A stretch of 64,000 nucleotides of DNA, taken from the NCBI RefSeq assembly GCF_018130215.1, contig NZ_JAFCKQ010000017.1, positions 62,001 to 126,000 on the forward strand, written 5' to 3'. A program made the translations under genes and the position numbers. The stretch comes from Bradyrhizobium jicamae. Its GTDB lineage: Bacteria; Pseudomonadota; Alphaproteobacteria; Rhizobiales; Xanthobacteraceae. The notes under the pieces are model-generated. The model worked only from the letters and a program-made list of their open reading frames with translations. It did not search any database and was not told the origin of the DNA. This document shows positions 63,147-64,000 of this stretch, in pieces (positions within the stretch are counted from its first letter, which is position 1; each line of letters opens with the position of its first letter).

Positions 63147-64000
63147 TCAATAGGCATTATAATACACCCTTCTGGAAAATACGGTCATCAGCATGATTTT
63201 GAGATCGAGAAGGAGCGACCAGTTCTCGATGTAGAATAGGTCATGCTCCACACGACGTTGCATCTTCTCGAGGGTATCGGTTTGGCCGCGATAGCCGTTG
63301 ACCTGAGCCCACCCCGTAATGCCGGGCTTGACGCTATGGCGCCGGGAAAATGATGCGATCAGATGAGCGAACACCTCGTTGTGCGCGGTCGCGTGTGGAC
63401 GGGGCCCAACGATCGACATGCTGCCGACCAGAACATTGAACAACTGCGGAAGCTCATCGATATTGGACCGGCGCAGGAGGTGTCCCAAACGGGTCACTCG
63501 GGGATCGTGTCTCGTGACAGCCTTGAAATCGTTGCCGTCCTCCATCACGGTCATCGTTCGGAATTTCAGCACACGAATGGGCTCGTTGTTGTAGCCATGC
63601 CGGGTCTGACGAAACAGCACTGGCCCACGGGAGTCCAGCTTGATCGCGATCGAAACAATGACGAGGAACGGGCTGAGCAAAATAAGGCCGGCGATTGCGC
63701 CGAAAACGTCGAATGCCCGCTTGATCGCTCGGTGCAACGGGGTAAGCGGCGACTGGAAGATGCGCATCGTCACCATGTTACCGAACTGGTTAATGCGCGA
63801 CGTGGCCATCAGATCGATCGACTCGACCGGAACAAAATGAACGTCAACTGGAAGGTCCGAAAGGGCGCTCGCCAACGCGAGAACGGCCGGAGTATCCTGT
63901 TGCGAGGTCAAAATGATGATGTCATCCGCTCGCAAGGAGCGGCAATGCGCAACGAGTTGATTGGCATCACGGAGCACGTGAGTAGCGCCGCGGCGTACTT
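63147..64000 (-). CDS. Undecaprenyl-phosphate sugar phosphotransferase (priming, partial)
   Basis: The open frame continues beyond the right edge, so the N-terminal membrane part is outside. The visible C-terminal part is a PNPT/bacterial sugar transferase domain: K-R-A-F-D-V-F-G-A, the F-R-Q-T-R-H-G-Y segment, and R-S-N-I-D-E-L-P-Q-L-F-N-V-L, followed by the P-G-I-T-G-W-A-Q-V-N-G-Y-R-G motif. It starts the repeat unit on undecaprenyl phosphate, probably with glucose. Confidence 0.9.
   Translation of the reverse strand, partial: VRRGATHVLRDANQLVAHCRSLRADDIIILTSQQDTPAVLALASALSDLPVDVHFVPVESIDLMATSRINQFGNMVTMRIFQSPLTPLHRAIKRAFDVFGAIAGLILLSPFLVIVSIAIKLDSRGPVLFRQTRHGYNNEPIRVLKFRTMTVMEDGNDFKAVTRHDPRVTRLGHLLRRSNIDELPQLFNVLVGSMSIVGPRPHATAHNEVFAHLIASFSRRHSVKPGITGWAQVNGYRGQTDTLEKMQRRVEHDLFYIENWSLLLDLKIMLMTVFSRRVYYNAY

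Overview
The window reads as chromosomal DNA of a GC-rich alphaproteobacterium, most likely Bradyrhizobium or a close relative. This is inferred from gene content: a rhizobial hook and filament operon with a short flagellin, a hydroxyquinol pathway, a PrsDE-like type I secretion pair and a long exopolysaccharide cluster. No rRNA, tRNA, CRISPR array or insertion sequence was seen. Both ends are cut: a metallo-beta-lactamase gene at the left and a priming glycosyltransferase gene at the right.

1-10.7 kb is a periplasmic quinoprotein and lanthanide region. It holds a PQQ-relay metallohydrolase, a SoxYZ-like carrier, an ABC importer (binding protein, permease, ATPase), several small exported proteins, an outer-membrane barrel and a clear lanmodulin with four Pro-2 EF hands at the 24/25/24 spacing of the Methylobacterium protein. 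It ends with a PQQ alcohol dehydrogenase carrying the extra Asp of lanthanide enzymes, its cytochrome c and a XoxJ-like protein. Together these look like a lanthanide uptake, binding and alcohol oxidation island.

10.7-26.1 kb is motility. A minus-strand run encodes FlgL, FlgK, two small coiled-coil proteins, FlgE, FlgD, an unknown protein, FliS, FliD, flagellin and an ECF sigma factor. It is followed on the plus strand by three genes (HAD protein, glycosyltransferase-like protein, formyltransferase) that are good candidates for flagellin or surface-glycan modification.

26.1-36.6 kb is metabolic. It has bioB, a truncated short-chain fatty acid transporter and a hydroxyquinol catabolic locus under a LacI regulator (three operator palindromes) and a LysR regulator. 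Ring cleavage, maleylacetate reduction and a BKACE enzyme could turn hydroxyquinol into succinyl-CoA and acetoacetate. A serA gene follows.

36.8-64 kb is surface polysaccharide. A type I exporter with a duplicated C39-like domain and its HlyD adaptor sit beside a large secreted lyase-like protein with Big-like repeats, and a paralogue of the lyase domain lies 12 kb away. The rest is nucleotide-sugar dehydrogenase, four glycosyltransferases, an asparagine synthase-like amidotransferase, a heparinase-like protein, two deacetylase-like proteins, Wzx, VanZ-like, Wzy, Wzz and the priming transferase. This is a Wzx/Wzy-type pathway with export of a probable trimming enzyme.
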